Shown: positions 16,771 through 25,566 of the stretch, one piece after another
How positions within the stretch are numbered: the stretch's first letter is position 1
Layout: each line of letters begins with the position of its first letter
Source of the DNA: Streptomyces chromofuscus
GTDB taxonomy: Bacteria > Actinomycetota > Actinomycetes > Streptomycetales > Streptomycetaceae
NCBI RefSeq assembly: GCF_015160875.1
Contig: NZ_CP063374.1
Coordinates: 1,054,001 to 1,118,000 of the forward strand
Direction of reading: 5' to 3'
Length of the DNA stretch: 64,000 bases
Notes under the pieces: model-generated
Told to the model about the DNA's origin: nothing
What the model saw: only the letters and a program-made list of their open reading frames with translations
The model's database searches: none
Position numbers and translations under genes: made by a program

Positions 16771-17321
16771 GCCGCCGCTCCCTCGGTGTCCTCCTGGCCG
16801 TCGGCCGCCCGGCCGACGGCCTGCACGATCGACACGTATGCCCCGCAACGGCACAGGTTGCCGCTCATCCGCTCGCGGATCTCCTCCGGCGTCAGGGGCG
16901 GCGGTCCCGCTTCGGGCCGTACGTCGTCGGTGACGGCGCTCGGCCAGCCGGCCGCGTGCTCCTCGATGACGGCGATGGCCGAGCAGATCTGTCCGGGTGT
17001 GCAGTAGCCGCACTGGAAGCCGTCGAGGTCGAGGAACGCCTGCTGCACCGGATGCAGCCGGTCACCGTCCGCCACGCCCTCGATGGTGGTGATCTCCCGC
17101 CCGTCGGCCGCGACCGCGAGCTGGAGGCAGGACACGGCGCGGCGGCCGTCGACCAGGACGGTGCAGGCACCGCATTGCCCCTGGTCACAGCCCTTCTTCG
17201 TGCCGGTGAGATCGAGGCGTTCGCGCAGTGCGTCGAGCAGGGTGGTGCGGTGGTCGACGGACAGCGGGTACTTCTCGCCGTTGATGTTCAAGGTGATGGC
17301 GCTGGACGTCGATGGGGCCAT
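16767..17321 (-). CDS. Molybdenum hydroxylase [2Fe-2S] subunit (PaoA/YagT-like)
   Basis: A 184-residue small subunit. The plant-type [2Fe-2S] ligands lie in CDQGQCGACTVLVDGRRAVSC and the second cluster in CGYCTPGQ and CRCGAY. There is no Tat signal peptide, so unlike E. coli PaoABC the complex is expected to be cytoplasmic. The ATG at 17321 is preferred over a start 30 bases upstream because AGAAGG lies nine bases before it. It is the first gene of the operon; its promoter region holds the two TetR-type palindromes. Confidence 0.92.
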   Translation of the reverse strand: MAPSTSSAITLNINGEKYPLSVDHRTTLLDALRERLDLTGTKKGCDQGQCGACTVLVDGRRAVSCLQLAVAADGREITTIEGVADGDRLHPVQQAFLDLDGFQCGYCTPGQICSAIAVIEEHAAGWPSAVTDDVRPEAGPPPLTPEEIRERMSGNLCRCGAYVSIVQAVGRAADGQEDTEGAAA

Positions 17322-17463
17322 GATCAGCCTTCTTTCGCGTATCCGAGGCACGCAGACGGTTGAAAAACGGGAAAGGAGCAGGGGGTGATGTCGGCAACAG
17401 GGAGCGCCGTGACGGCGCAGGACGTGGCGAGAACCGCTCGATCGCCGCTATGGTGAAGTCAAC

Positions 17464-17507
17464 CGGACAGCTGTCCGCTAACTGGAAACGTACCGGACAG
17501 TTGTCCG
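17464..17507. promoter_or_regulatory. Two palindromic TetR-type operators
   Basis: CGGACAGCTGTCCG (17464-17477) is a perfect 14-bp palindrome, and CGGACAGTTGTCCG (17494-17507) is the same site with one change. Their centres are 30 bp apart, close to three helical turns. They lie in the divergent region between the molybdenum-hydroxylase operon and the TetR gene. A TTGACT -35-like box for the operon (minus strand, 17462-17457) abuts the first site, so binding should block transcription. Site recognition by the neighbouring TetR protein is inferred. Confidence 0.75.
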
Positions 17508-17550
17508 CTTAGCAAGACCGGGTTCCGGCCGTGGCCCGCGAGGAGGACGA

Positions 17551-18123
17551 GTGCGGGAGAAGCAGGAGGCGCCTCAGCGCTCGGACGCGCAGCGGAACCG
17601 GGAGCGGATCCTGGAGGTCGCGGTGGGCGAGCTGACCCACCGCCCGAACGCCCCGCTGAGCGCGATCGCCAAGAAAGCGGGCGTCGGGCAGGGCACTTTC
17701 TACCGGAACTTCCCCAACCGCGAGGCGCTGGTCCTGGAGATCTACCGGCACGAGATGCAGCACGTCGCCGACAGCGCGGCCGAGCTGCTGGAGCGCCGGG
17801 AGCCGGACGAGGCGCTGCGCGAGTGGATGGACCACCTCGCCCGGTTCGCGATGACGAAGGCGGGGCTCGCCGAGGCGTTCCGGCAGGCCATCGGGGCGGG
17901 GACGCAGAAGCCCGGACACACGCCGGTGGTCGCCGCCGCCGAACTGCTGCTGCACGCCGCCGAGGAGGCCGGCACCATCCGGCCCGGGGTGACCGCCGAC
18001 GACTTCGTTCTCGCCATCTCCGGCCTGTGGCAGATCGACCCGCACACCGACTGGCAACCGCGCGCGGCGCGTCTGCTGGACCTGGTGATGGACGGGCTGC
18101 GGGCGAGGGCTCCGGGGCGGTGA
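17551..18123 (+). CDS. TetR-family transcriptional regulator
   Basis: A 190-residue repressor. The N-terminal HTH covers RERILEVAVGELTHRP through LSAIAKKAGVGQGTFYRNFPNREAL; the rest is the helical ligand and dimerisation domain. The start is GTG with GAGGAGGACGA upstream. It is divergent from the PaoABCD-like operon, and two matched palindromes lie between them, so it probably represses both itself and the operon until an aldehyde or related ligand binds. Confidence 0.9.
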   Translation: MREKQEAPQRSDAQRNRERILEVAVGELTHRPNAPLSAIAKKAGVGQGTFYRNFPNREALVLEIYRHEMQHVADSAAELLERREPDEALREWMDHLARFAMTKAGLAEAFRQAIGAGTQKPGHTPVVAAAELLLHAAEEAGTIRPGVTADDFVLAISGLWQIDPHTDWQPRAARLLDLVMDGLRARAPGR

Positions 18124-18283
18124 GGCGCCGCCCCCGTGGACGAGACACCGGATTCCGCGAAAGTCAATAGTCGTTCTGTGTAGGCCATATCAACTGCCGT
18201 TCACGGATGCTTCTTTGTGCTTCCGTGCGCCCCCGGGAAATATGCATTGCGGGGGCCGACCCCGGGTTGGACTGGGCAGAACA

Positions 18284-18334
18284 ATGACTCAAGCGCCAGG
18301 ACGTGAGCAGTCACCGTATGTGTGCGTCGGCTGA
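18284..18334 (+). CDS. Possible 16-residue upstream ORF before the P450
   Basis: ATG at 18284 opens a frame of sixteen codons (MTQAPGREQSPYVCVG) ending with TGA at 18332-18334, 15 bases before the P450 start. It has only a weak ribosome site (TGGGCAG). It could be a leader ORF coupling translation to the P450, or chance; no homology is known to me. Confidence 0.2.
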   Translation: MTQAPGREQSPYVCVG

Positions 18335-18349
18335 GGCAGGGGGTATTCG

Positions 18350-19720
18350 ATGAGTGGTGCCGTGACCGAGCCTGCGCGAGCATCGACCGTGGGTACTGCA
18401 CCAGGCATATTCCCATCCGTCAGCCATGCTATCGCCCTGTTCCGGCGTCCGCTGGACTTCCTGAATTCCTTACCCGCGCACGGGGATCTTGTGGAGTTAC
18501 GCCTGGGTCCCCGGCGCGCCTGGGTGATCTGCGAACCGCAGCTGGTCCAGCGGATGCTCATGGACCCGCACACCTTCGACAAGGGCGGCACGCAGTACGA
18601 CCGGCTCGGCGCGCTGATGGGCAACGGCCTCGTCACCTGCCCGCAGTCCGAGCACCGCCGCCAGCGCACGCTCCTGCAGCCCGGCTTCCACCCGTCGCGC
18701 ATCCCCGCGTACACCGCGCTGATGGCCGAGGAGGCACAGGCGCTGTGTGGTGAGTGGCGGGCCGGCCTGTGGGTCGACGTCACCGGGGCGATGATGGCGC
18801 TGACGACGCGGGTGACCAGCCGGGTGTTGTTCTCCGGCTCGCTGGACGCCGAGCGGGCGGCCCTCGTGCGGGAGAGCCTGGCCGCCGTGGTGCGGGGCCT
18901 GTTCGCCCGTACGGTCGTGCCGGTCGACGCCGTCTTCCGCGTCCCCACGCCCGCCAACCGGCGCTACCGACACGCGCTGCGCCGCCTGCACGCGCTGGTG
19001 GACGCGATCATCGCCGAACGGCGGAACGCCCCGCCCCGCGACGACCTGCTGAGCACCCTGCTGTCGACGCGCGAGGGGGACGGCGCCACGCAGAGGCCGG
19101 TCACCGACCGGGAGATCCACGACCAGCTGATCACGCTGCTGCTCACCGGCGTGGAGACCACGGCGATGTGCCTCGCCTCGGCGTTCGGACTGCTGGCCCG
19201 AAACCCGGAGACGGAGCGAGCCCTGCACCGCGAGCTCGACGCCGTCCTCCCCGACGGGCAGGCGCCGGGCCACGAGGACCTGGCGCGCCTCGAGTACACC
19301 CGGTGCGTGGTCACCGAGACGCTGCGCGTGTGGCCGCCCGGCTGGCTGTTCACCCGGGTCACCACCCGCGACACGGAACTCGGCGGTCAGCGGTTGCCGC
19401 GGGGGGCGATGATCCTGTACAGCCCCTACCTCCTGCACCACGACCCGGCGTCCTTCCCCGAACCCGAGCGGTTCCTTCCCGAACGCTGGCTCCCGGAGCG
19501 GCGGACGGCCGTGCCGAAGGGCGCGATGCTGCCGTTCGCCGCGGGAAACCGCAAGTGCATCGGCGACAGGTTCGCCATGGCGGAGGCGATGGTGGGCGTC
19601 GCGACGGTGGCGGCGCACTGGCGCCTGCGGCCGGTGACGGGACACGACGACCGACTGCGTCCGGCGGCGACGCTGGGGCCGAGGGCGCTGGTGATGATCT
19701 GCGAGCCGCGTCAGGCATGA
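18350..19720 (+). CDS. Cytochrome P450 of terpene locus
   Basis: A 456-residue P450. The I-helix is LLLTGVETTAMCLAS, with the acid/alcohol pair ETT. The K-helix ExxR is ETLRVW, the PERF-like segment is EPERFLPERW, and the haem loop FAAGNRKCIGDRFAMAEA carries the Cys ligand at about residue 402. There is no membrane anchor, as expected for a bacterial enzyme. Ferredoxin partners are not encoded nearby. Twenty-eight bases separate it from the terpene synthase gene, so it probably oxidises that enzyme's product. The pairing resembles the CYP170A1/epi-isozizaene synthase arrangement, but identity cannot be claimed. An AT-richer 226-bp promoter region precedes it. Confidence 0.92.
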   Translation: MSGAVTEPARASTVGTAPGIFPSVSHAIALFRRPLDFLNSLPAHGDLVELRLGPRRAWVICEPQLVQRMLMDPHTFDKGGTQYDRLGALMGNGLVTCPQSEHRRQRTLLQPGFHPSRIPAYTALMAEEAQALCGEWRAGLWVDVTGAMMALTTRVTSRVLFSGSLDAERAALVRESLAAVVRGLFARTVVPVDAVFRVPTPANRRYRHALRRLHALVDAIIAERRNAPPRDDLLSTLLSTREGDGATQRPVTDREIHDQLITLLLTGVETTAMCLASAFGLLARNPETERALHRELDAVLPDGQAPGHEDLARLEYTRCVVTETLRVWPPGWLFTRVTTRDTELGGQRLPRGAMILYSPYLLHHDPASFPEPERFLPERWLPERRTAVPKGAMLPFAAGNRKCIGDRFAMAEAMVGVATVAAHWRLRPVTGHDDRLRPAATLGPRALVMICEPRQA

Positions 19721-19748
19721 CAGGACTTTCGAACGGCAGGTGAGAACG

Positions 19749-20756
19749 ATGCACACAGTGCAGCAGGAAATCCCGGCCGCAGCGCACGGCGGACCGTCCG
19801 GAGGCACTCTCAAGGAACTCATAGATTCCTCGCTCTACATGCCCTTTCCCTTTCTCAGCAATCCATATGACGCCGAAGTCGCTGCAGGCGTGGACGCCTG
19901 GTTGCGCGCCTGGGGATTGACCGACGACCCGGCCGTGGCGGACATGATCGTCCGCACTCGGCCCGCCCAGCTCGCGTCCTACAACAGCCCGGCGGTGGAC
20001 CGCGGCATTCTCCAGATCGTGGCGCACCAGATCGCCTATCAATTCGTCTTCGACGACCGCGCCGAGGAAGTCGGCCGGCGGTGGCCGGGCCGGCTGCTGC
20101 CCATGCTCAGCGAGAGCATCGGCATCCTGCGCGACGGCCGGCCGCCCAGCACTCCGCTCGGCGCCGCGCTGACCGACCTCCGCCGCCAGGTGCAGGAGCG
20201 GTGCACCCCCGCCCAGGCGGCGCGATGGGACTGGCACAGCCGCGAGTACGTGCACGGCCTGCTGTACGAATCGGTGGCCCAGACGCACGCCGCGCCTCTG
20301 TCGACCGGGGTATGCACGACCATACGTTCGCTCACCGCGGGCGTGGAGCCCTTCTACCCGCTGTACGAGGCGGCGCAGTCCCAAGAGCTGACCAGCGAGG
20401 AGTATTACCACCCCGTCATGGAGCGGCTGCGGCGGCTGTCGGTCGACGCCGCCGTGTGGACGGCCGATCTCTTCTCCGCGGTGAAGGAACAACGGGCCGG
20501 CGGAATGATCAATCTGGCGCTGGCCCACCAGCGCGCGCAAGGGTGCTCCCTGCCTATGGCGGTGAGCCTGGCCGTCCGGCAGGTCAACGCGACGATCAGC
20601 GAGTTCGAGACGCTCTGCCAGGAGATCGAACCGGAGTTGAGCCCCGCGGGCGTCGGTTACGTCGAGGGCATGGTCGGCTGGATCCGCGGCTGCTACTACT
20701 GGTCCCGGACCGTCCCGCGCTACGCGGACGCGGCCGTGGCGCCATCACGCCCGTGA
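19749..20756 (+). CDS. Class I terpene synthase with altered NSE motif
   Basis: A 335-residue ionisation-type terpene cyclase. The first metal motif is DDRAE (Asp102, Asp103, Glu106). The pyrophosphate-sensor Arg is Arg193, exactly 46 residues before the NSE position, and the RY pair is Arg324-Tyr325. The NSE motif itself reads ADLFSAVKE (239-247): Ser243 and Glu247 are present, but the conserved Asn is Ala. ATG at 19749 was chosen over the GTG at 19740 because AGGTGAG precedes it. Length and layout fit a bacterial mono- or sesquiterpene synthase. The product is unknown. It is co-transcribed with the P450. Confidence 0.88.
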   Translation: MHTVQQEIPAAAHGGPSGGTLKELIDSSLYMPFPFLSNPYDAEVAAGVDAWLRAWGLTDDPAVADMIVRTRPAQLASYNSPAVDRGILQIVAHQIAYQFVFDDRAEEVGRRWPGRLLPMLSESIGILRDGRPPSTPLGAALTDLRRQVQERCTPAQAARWDWHSREYVHGLLYESVAQTHAAPLSTGVCTTIRSLTAGVEPFYPLYEAAQSQELTSEEYYHPVMERLRRLSVDAAVWTADLFSAVKEQRAGGMINLALAHQRAQGCSLPMAVSLAVRQVNATISEFETLCQEIEPELSPAGVGYVEGMVGWIRGCYYWSRTVPRYADAAVAPSRP

Positions 20757-20934
20757 GTTCCGAACGACGCCGACGATCGAAGGGCTGTACCCGGAGAACA
20801 GACAATCAAACCACGCGGTCGGATGATTCACCCTTCCCTGTCATCCTCAAACCTCATTTTGGCCACGGAGCGTCGACGGAGGCGTACTCTCAGCGCTGTC
20901 CTCCGAGGATCATTGACAGGAAGCGGTAGCGCAC

Positions 20935-23853
20935 ATGGCGCGAGTGTCGCGACATCCGATCACGGAGCCCCGGTCGTTGTTCGAGCGCGACCGGGAACTT
21001 GACGGACTGGAAGCCGCGTTGTCGGACCTCCGTGGCGCTGCCGACGGTACGTCCCGCGCGGGGCAGGGCAGGGTGCTGGCCTTCACCGGTCCTGGCGGGA
21101 TGGGCAAGACCAGGCTCCTCGCGGAGGCGCGCGCCCGGGCCGTCGCGCACGGGTTCACCGTGTTCTCCGGCAGGGGCGGCGAGAACGAACAGGAGCTGGC
21201 GTTCCACGTCGTGCGCCAGCTCGTTCAGCCCGCCCTGGCGGCCATGGATCAGCAGCAGCTCCGTACCTTCCTGGGCAGCTGGTACGACATCGTCGCCGTG
21301 GCGCTCGGACTGGAAGCGACGGACACCGGCCAGATGCCGGACCCCACGGGAGTACGTGACGGACTCGACTGGGTCATGACCCGGCTGACGGTGATGAACG
21401 CTCCGGTGGTCCTGCTCCTGGACGACCTGCACTGGGCCGACGTCGAGTCGCTCAGCTGGCTCACCGCCTTCGCCGCGCGGGCCGAGGACCTGCCCCTGCT
21501 CATCGTCGTCGCCTACCGGCCCAACGAACTGCCGCCCGAGGCCGCCCCCTTCCGCGCGCTCGTGACAGGTCAGGCGACCCACCCCTACTCGCTGGCACCG
21601 CTGAGCCGTGACGCCGTGGCGCGGATCGTTCGGCAGGAAGTGGGGGAGGCGGCCGACAAGCAGTTCTGCAGAGAATGCTGGGAAGTCACCGGCGGCAGCC
21701 CGTTCGAGACCGTCGAACTCGCCATCAGGCTCGGCGAGCGCGAACTGATAGGCGCTCCCCATGAGCTGCCGGTCATGCGGGAGCTCGCGGCGGCGGTCAA
21801 AGGGCCGGGCCTCATCGAGCGCCTGGGACGGCTCAGCACGAGCACCGTCCACTTCGCCGAGGCCGGGGCCGTGCTGGGTGCGCCGTTCCGGCCGGACATC
21901 GCCGCCACCATCGCGTGCGTCGGCAGCGAGCAGGCGGTCGAAGCGACCGAACAGCTGCGCGCCGTCCGCATCCTCGCCGAGGGCCACGCGCCAGGCGGGG
22001 CATTGGAGTTCGTACACCCGCTGATCGCCACCACGATCTACCGGTCGATCCGCCCTCCGTTCCGGGCCGGCATGCACAACGCCGCCGCCGTCGCGATCCG
22101 CGCGGCCGGCCTCGGCCCCACCGCTGCGGCCCGGCATCTGCTGGAGGTGCCCTGCGAAGGCAACGCCGAGGCGGTCGCCTGCCTGTGGGAGGCCGCCCGC
22201 GAATACTTGCGCGCCGGTGCCCCGGAGGCCGCCCGCAGGCTGCTCGCCCGAGCGCTGCAGGAGCCGCCCGACCCGGAGGAGCGCGCCGCGCTCCTGCACG
22301 ACCTCGCCTGCTCCACCTTCCTGATCGAGCCGACGGCCACGGTCAGCCATCTTCGGGGGGCGCTCACCGAGCCGGACATCGACCCGGGCCTGCGTGCCTC
22401 CATCGTCTACCGGCTGACCCAGGCGCTGGCCCACACGGACCAGATGGCGGAGGCCGCGGCGGTGGCCGAACAGGAAGCGCGTCAGGCCACCAACGCGAGG
22501 GTCAAGCTGCGCATGCAGGCGGATCACTTCGTGTGGAGCATGTTCCGGGCCGACGAACCCGACTCCCCCGCCCGCTCACGCAAGCTGACACGGCTCGCCG
22601 AACGGCTCGCCGGCCGGGGCCTGGAGGAGCGTTACATCCTGGGTCTGCGGGGCTGGGACGCCCTGGTACGCGGCGAGCCGCGGCACACCGCCCTCACCTG
22701 CGCCGAGGAAGCCCTGCGCGGCGGGATGAGCTGGACCGAGGAGAACCGCGGGTTCGAGGTCCCCGTCTCGGTGGCCCTGGTGTTCATGTACGGCGACCAG
22801 CCGGGACGCGCCGAGGAACTGTTCACCAAGGGCATGGCCGAGTGCGCGCGCAAGGGCTGGCGCGGCTCTCACCTGGCCGTCGGCCAGACCCTGTTCGGCT
22901 ACATCCGTTACCGCCGGGGCCTGCTGACCGAGGCGGAGCACTGGGTGCGGGAGGGCCTGCGCACCGCCGAGCGCGTGGAGGGCGCCGTGCCCGCCCAATG
23001 GTTCGCCATCGGCATTCTCATCCAGACCCTGCTCGCCCGCGGCCGCATCGCCGACGCCCGCGCGGTCGCCGACTCGTACCGGTACGGCGACGTCGTCCCG
23101 AACGCCGTCATCTACCCGGACCCCCGCACGGTCTACTCCGAACTGCTCGTCGCCGAGGGCCAGCACGTCGAGGCGGAGCGTCTGCTGAGCGCCGTCGGGG
23201 ACCGGCTGGAGGCGCGAGCCTGGCGCAACCCCGCCTGGTGTCCGTGGCAGCTGCACCTGGCGTACGCCGTCGCGCCGTCCGCGCCGGACCGGGCGGTGCG
23301 GCTCGCGCGGGACGCCGTCAAGCGGGCCCGCGACTTCGGGGCGGCCTCCGCGATCGGCCAGGCACTGCACACCGAGGCCGAGGTGACCGGCGGGACGGCC
23401 GCGCTGGACCTGTACGCCGAGGCGGTCGCCGAACTCCAGCGGTCGCCGGCGGCGTACGAACTGGCCCGTGCGCTGGTCGGTCACGGCGCCGCGCTGTCCC
23501 GCAACGGCCGGGTGCAGGAGGCCGCCGACCGGCTGTACCAGGGTCTGGAGGGCGCCGTGCACTGCGGTGCGGAGGCCCTGGCGCGGCGCGCCCGGGACGA
23601 GCTCTCGGCCGCCGGTCTGCGGCCCCTGCCGCTGCGCTACGCCCAGACGGACACCCTCACGGCCCCGGAGCGCCGGGCCGCTGAGCTGACCGCGCTGGGC
23701 AAGCCGGTGGCGGTCGTGGCGAAGGAACTGCAGCTCACCGAGCAGGGGGTGCGGCAGTTGCTGTCCCTGGTGTACCGCAAGGTGGGGACGGACGCGGCGG
23801 GGCTGGCGCGCGCTTTGGAGACTTTCCCGCGGCCTCGTCCGTCGGGGTCGTGA
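20935..23853 (+). CDS. Large ATP-binding LuxR-family regulator (LAL type)
   Basis: A 972-residue STAND-type regulator. A Walker A motif GPGGMGKTRLL is near residue 52 and Walker B VVLLLDDLHWADVES near 155; a long TPR-like helical middle (about residues 380-870) is followed by a C-terminal LuxR HTH, LTAPERRAAELTALGKPVAV through TEQGVRQLLSLVYRKVG. Such proteins often activate adjacent antibiotic or terpene clusters. It starts 178 bases after the terpene synthase stop on the same strand, so pathway-specific control of the P450/terpene genes is plausible but not shown. The product lacks the short C-terminal tail seen in some relatives. Confidence 0.9.
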   Translation: MARVSRHPITEPRSLFERDRELDGLEAALSDLRGAADGTSRAGQGRVLAFTGPGGMGKTRLLAEARARAVAHGFTVFSGRGGENEQELAFHVVRQLVQPALAAMDQQQLRTFLGSWYDIVAVALGLEATDTGQMPDPTGVRDGLDWVMTRLTVMNAPVVLLLDDLHWADVESLSWLTAFAARAEDLPLLIVVAYRPNELPPEAAPFRALVTGQATHPYSLAPLSRDAVARIVRQEVGEAADKQFCRECWEVTGGSPFETVELAIRLGERELIGAPHELPVMRELAAAVKGPGLIERLGRLSTSTVHFAEAGAVLGAPFRPDIAATIACVGSEQAVEATEQLRAVRILAEGHAPGGALEFVHPLIATTIYRSIRPPFRAGMHNAAAVAIRAAGLGPTAAARHLLEVPCEGNAEAVACLWEAAREYLRAGAPEAARRLLARALQEPPDPEERAALLHDLACSTFLIEPTATVSHLRGALTEPDIDPGLRASIVYRLTQALAHTDQMAEAAAVAEQEARQATNARVKLRMQADHFVWSMFRADEPDSPARSRKLTRLAERLAGRGLEERYILGLRGWDALVRGEPRHTALTCAEEALRGGMSWTEENRGFEVPVSVALVFMYGDQPGRAEELFTKGMAECARKGWRGSHLAVGQTLFGYIRYRRGLLTEAEHWVREGLRTAERVEGAVPAQWFAIGILIQTLLARGRIADARAVADSYRYGDVVPNAVIYPDPRTVYSELLVAEGQHVEAERLLSAVGDRLEARAWRNPAWCPWQLHLAYAVAPSAPDRAVRLARDAVKRARDFGAASAIGQALHTEAEVTGGTAALDLYAEAVAELQRSPAAYELARALVGHGAALSRNGRVQEAADRLYQGLEGAVHCGAEALARRARDELSAAGLRPLPLRYAQTDTLTAPERRAAELTALGKPVAVVAKELQLTEQGVRQLLSLVYRKVGTDAAGLARALETFPRPRPSGS

Positions 23854-23894
23854 GCGTCTTCCCGTACGTGCGCCCCCGGAGTGTCCGGGTACGG

Positions 23895-25427
23895 CTAGGT
23901 ACCCCGCGTGCAGCGGCCCGTCGGGCTGGTCGCCGGGGGGCGGCACTGGAGGGCGAAGTCGTCCGGGCTGGTGCTCAGGTAGCGGCCCATGCAGGCATTC
24001 GCCGTGGTGCGGCCACGTGCGGCGCAGAAGGTCAGCGCCGCCCTGCCGTCGGCGAACGGGCCCGGGGCGTAGATCACCCAGTAGCCCGGGCGGAGTGAGG
24101 CGTAGTCGTCGCTGCGGAGGAAGACGGCCTCGGGCACGGTCTCGCGGATCCGGGCCAGGCGCTGGTCGCGGGCGGCGGTGCCCGAGGAGATGGGCTCGGA
24201 GTACAGCTGGGCGATCCAGCGGCCGCCTTCGACCGGGGCGGGCGGCGGCTCGGAAGACACCGTCGGAGTGGGTGTCGGCGTGGGTGTGGGCGTGGGTGTC
24301 GCGCTGGGCGACGGCTGCGGGCTCGGCGAGGTCGCGGCGTCGGTCGGCGCCGACGAAATACCCGCCCCGGAGCTGCCCTGCGCCCCCACGCCCTGCTGGT
24401 CGTCCTTCTTCCCGTCGTCGGGGCCGCGCAGGCTGAGGACGAGTGCGGTGACCGCGCCGACAGCCAGCAGGGCGGTGACGGCGACGAGGGCCGCTCTCCG
24501 GCCACGGGGCGGGCGCCCGGGACGCGGGGTGTCCAGCTGCGTCGGTGACGGCGTCGGTGCCGGTCCGGGTGCCGGAGCCGGCATCGGCGTCATCGTTCGC
24601 GTCGGCTGGGCCCAGTGCGGAGCGTTGCCGGACTCGACCTGGGCCAGCATCGCGTCCAACTGCTCGGCACCGGGGCGTGCCGCCGGGTCACGTACGAGGA
24701 GGGACTGCAGGACGGGAGCGAGCGGCCCGGAGCGGACGGGCGGGGGCACCGGGTCGTCGAGGACCGCGGCCAGCGTGGCGAGGGTCGACTCGCGGCGCAG
24801 AGGGCTGACGCCCTCCACGCAGACGTACAGGACGAGCCCGAGAGACCACAGGTCGGCCGCGGGATCGTCGCCGTGGCCGCGGACGCGCTCGGGCGCCATG
24901 TACTCGGGCGAGCCGACGAGTTCACCGGTGACCGTCAGCGCGGTGGCGCCCTGGAGGGCGGCGATGCCGAAGTCGGTGAGGACGGCGGTGCCGTCGGGGC
25001 GGAGCAGCACGTTGGCGGGCTTGACGTCGCGGTGCTGGATGCCGGCCGCGTGCGCCGCGCGCAGCCCGGAGAGCACCTGACGGCCGATACGAGCCGCCTC
25101 CACCGGACTGAAGGGGCCGTCGCCGAGCCGTTGTTGCAGCGAGACGCCCGGGACCAGCTCCATCACGATCCACGGATGGGGATCGGCCTCGATGATCTGA
25201 TGGACGGTCACCACGTACGGGTTGCTGAGCCGGGCCAGTGCCCTCGCCTCGCGCATGACCCGTTCCCGTACGGCCTCGGAGGTCTCGGCGTCCGGCCGCA
25301 CCGCCTTGAGGGCGACCTCGCGGTGCAGCACCGTGTCCCGGGCCCGCCAGACCGTGCCCATACCCCCGCTGCCGAGCCGCTCGATCAGCTCGAAGCGCCC
25401 GTCGATCACGTCCCCCGGTGCGTTCAC
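23895..25427 (-). CDS. Membrane Ser/Thr protein kinase with extracytoplasmic domain
   Basis: About 510 residues of a Hanks-type kinase. The glycine loop is LGSGGMGTVW, the catalytic Lys is in VALKAV, the catalytic loop is HRDVKPANVLL, DFG is present, and the activation end is GSPEYMAPE. A Pro-rich linker is followed by a transmembrane helix (ALVAVTALLAVGAVTALVLSL), a Thr-Pro repeat region and an extracytoplasmic domain beginning GGRWIAQLYSEPISSG, related to SPOR-like sensor parts. GTG at 25427 gives the usual VIDGRFELIERLG N-terminus, but the ribosome site is weak, so an upstream ATG at 25484 cannot be excluded. The ligand and targets are unknown. Confidence 0.88.
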   Translation of the reverse strand: MNAPGDVIDGRFELIERLGSGGMGTVWRARDTVLHREVALKAVRPDAETSEAVRERVMREARALARLSNPYVVTVHQIIEADPHPWIVMELVPGVSLQQRLGDGPFSPVEAARIGRQVLSGLRAAHAAGIQHRDVKPANVLLRPDGTAVLTDFGIAALQGATALTVTGELVGSPEYMAPERVRGHGDDPAADLWSLGLVLYVCVEGVSPLRRESTLATLAAVLDDPVPPPVRSGPLAPVLQSLLVRDPAARPGAEQLDAMLAQVESGNAPHWAQPTRTMTPMPAPAPGPAPTPSPTQLDTPRPGRPPRGRRAALVAVTALLAVGAVTALVLSLRGPDDGKKDDQQGVGAQGSSGAGISSAPTDAATSPSPQPSPSATPTPTPTPTPTPTVSSEPPPAPVEGGRWIAQLYSEPISSGTAARDQRLARIRETVPEAVFLRSDDYASLRPGYWVIYAPGPFADGRAALTFCAARGRTTANACMGRYLSTSPDDFALQCRPPATSPTGRCTRGT

Positions 25428-25566
25428 CCGCCATAGGTTAGGGCAGGAAACGGGGCGGACGGGGGTCAGGTCCTCGATCCGCACTCAGGGGTGAAGATCG
25501 GCCGAGATCCGCCGGAGCGGGATCCGCGGGCCGGCGCCGCCCCCCCTACGTTGCCACCAGTGCTCT

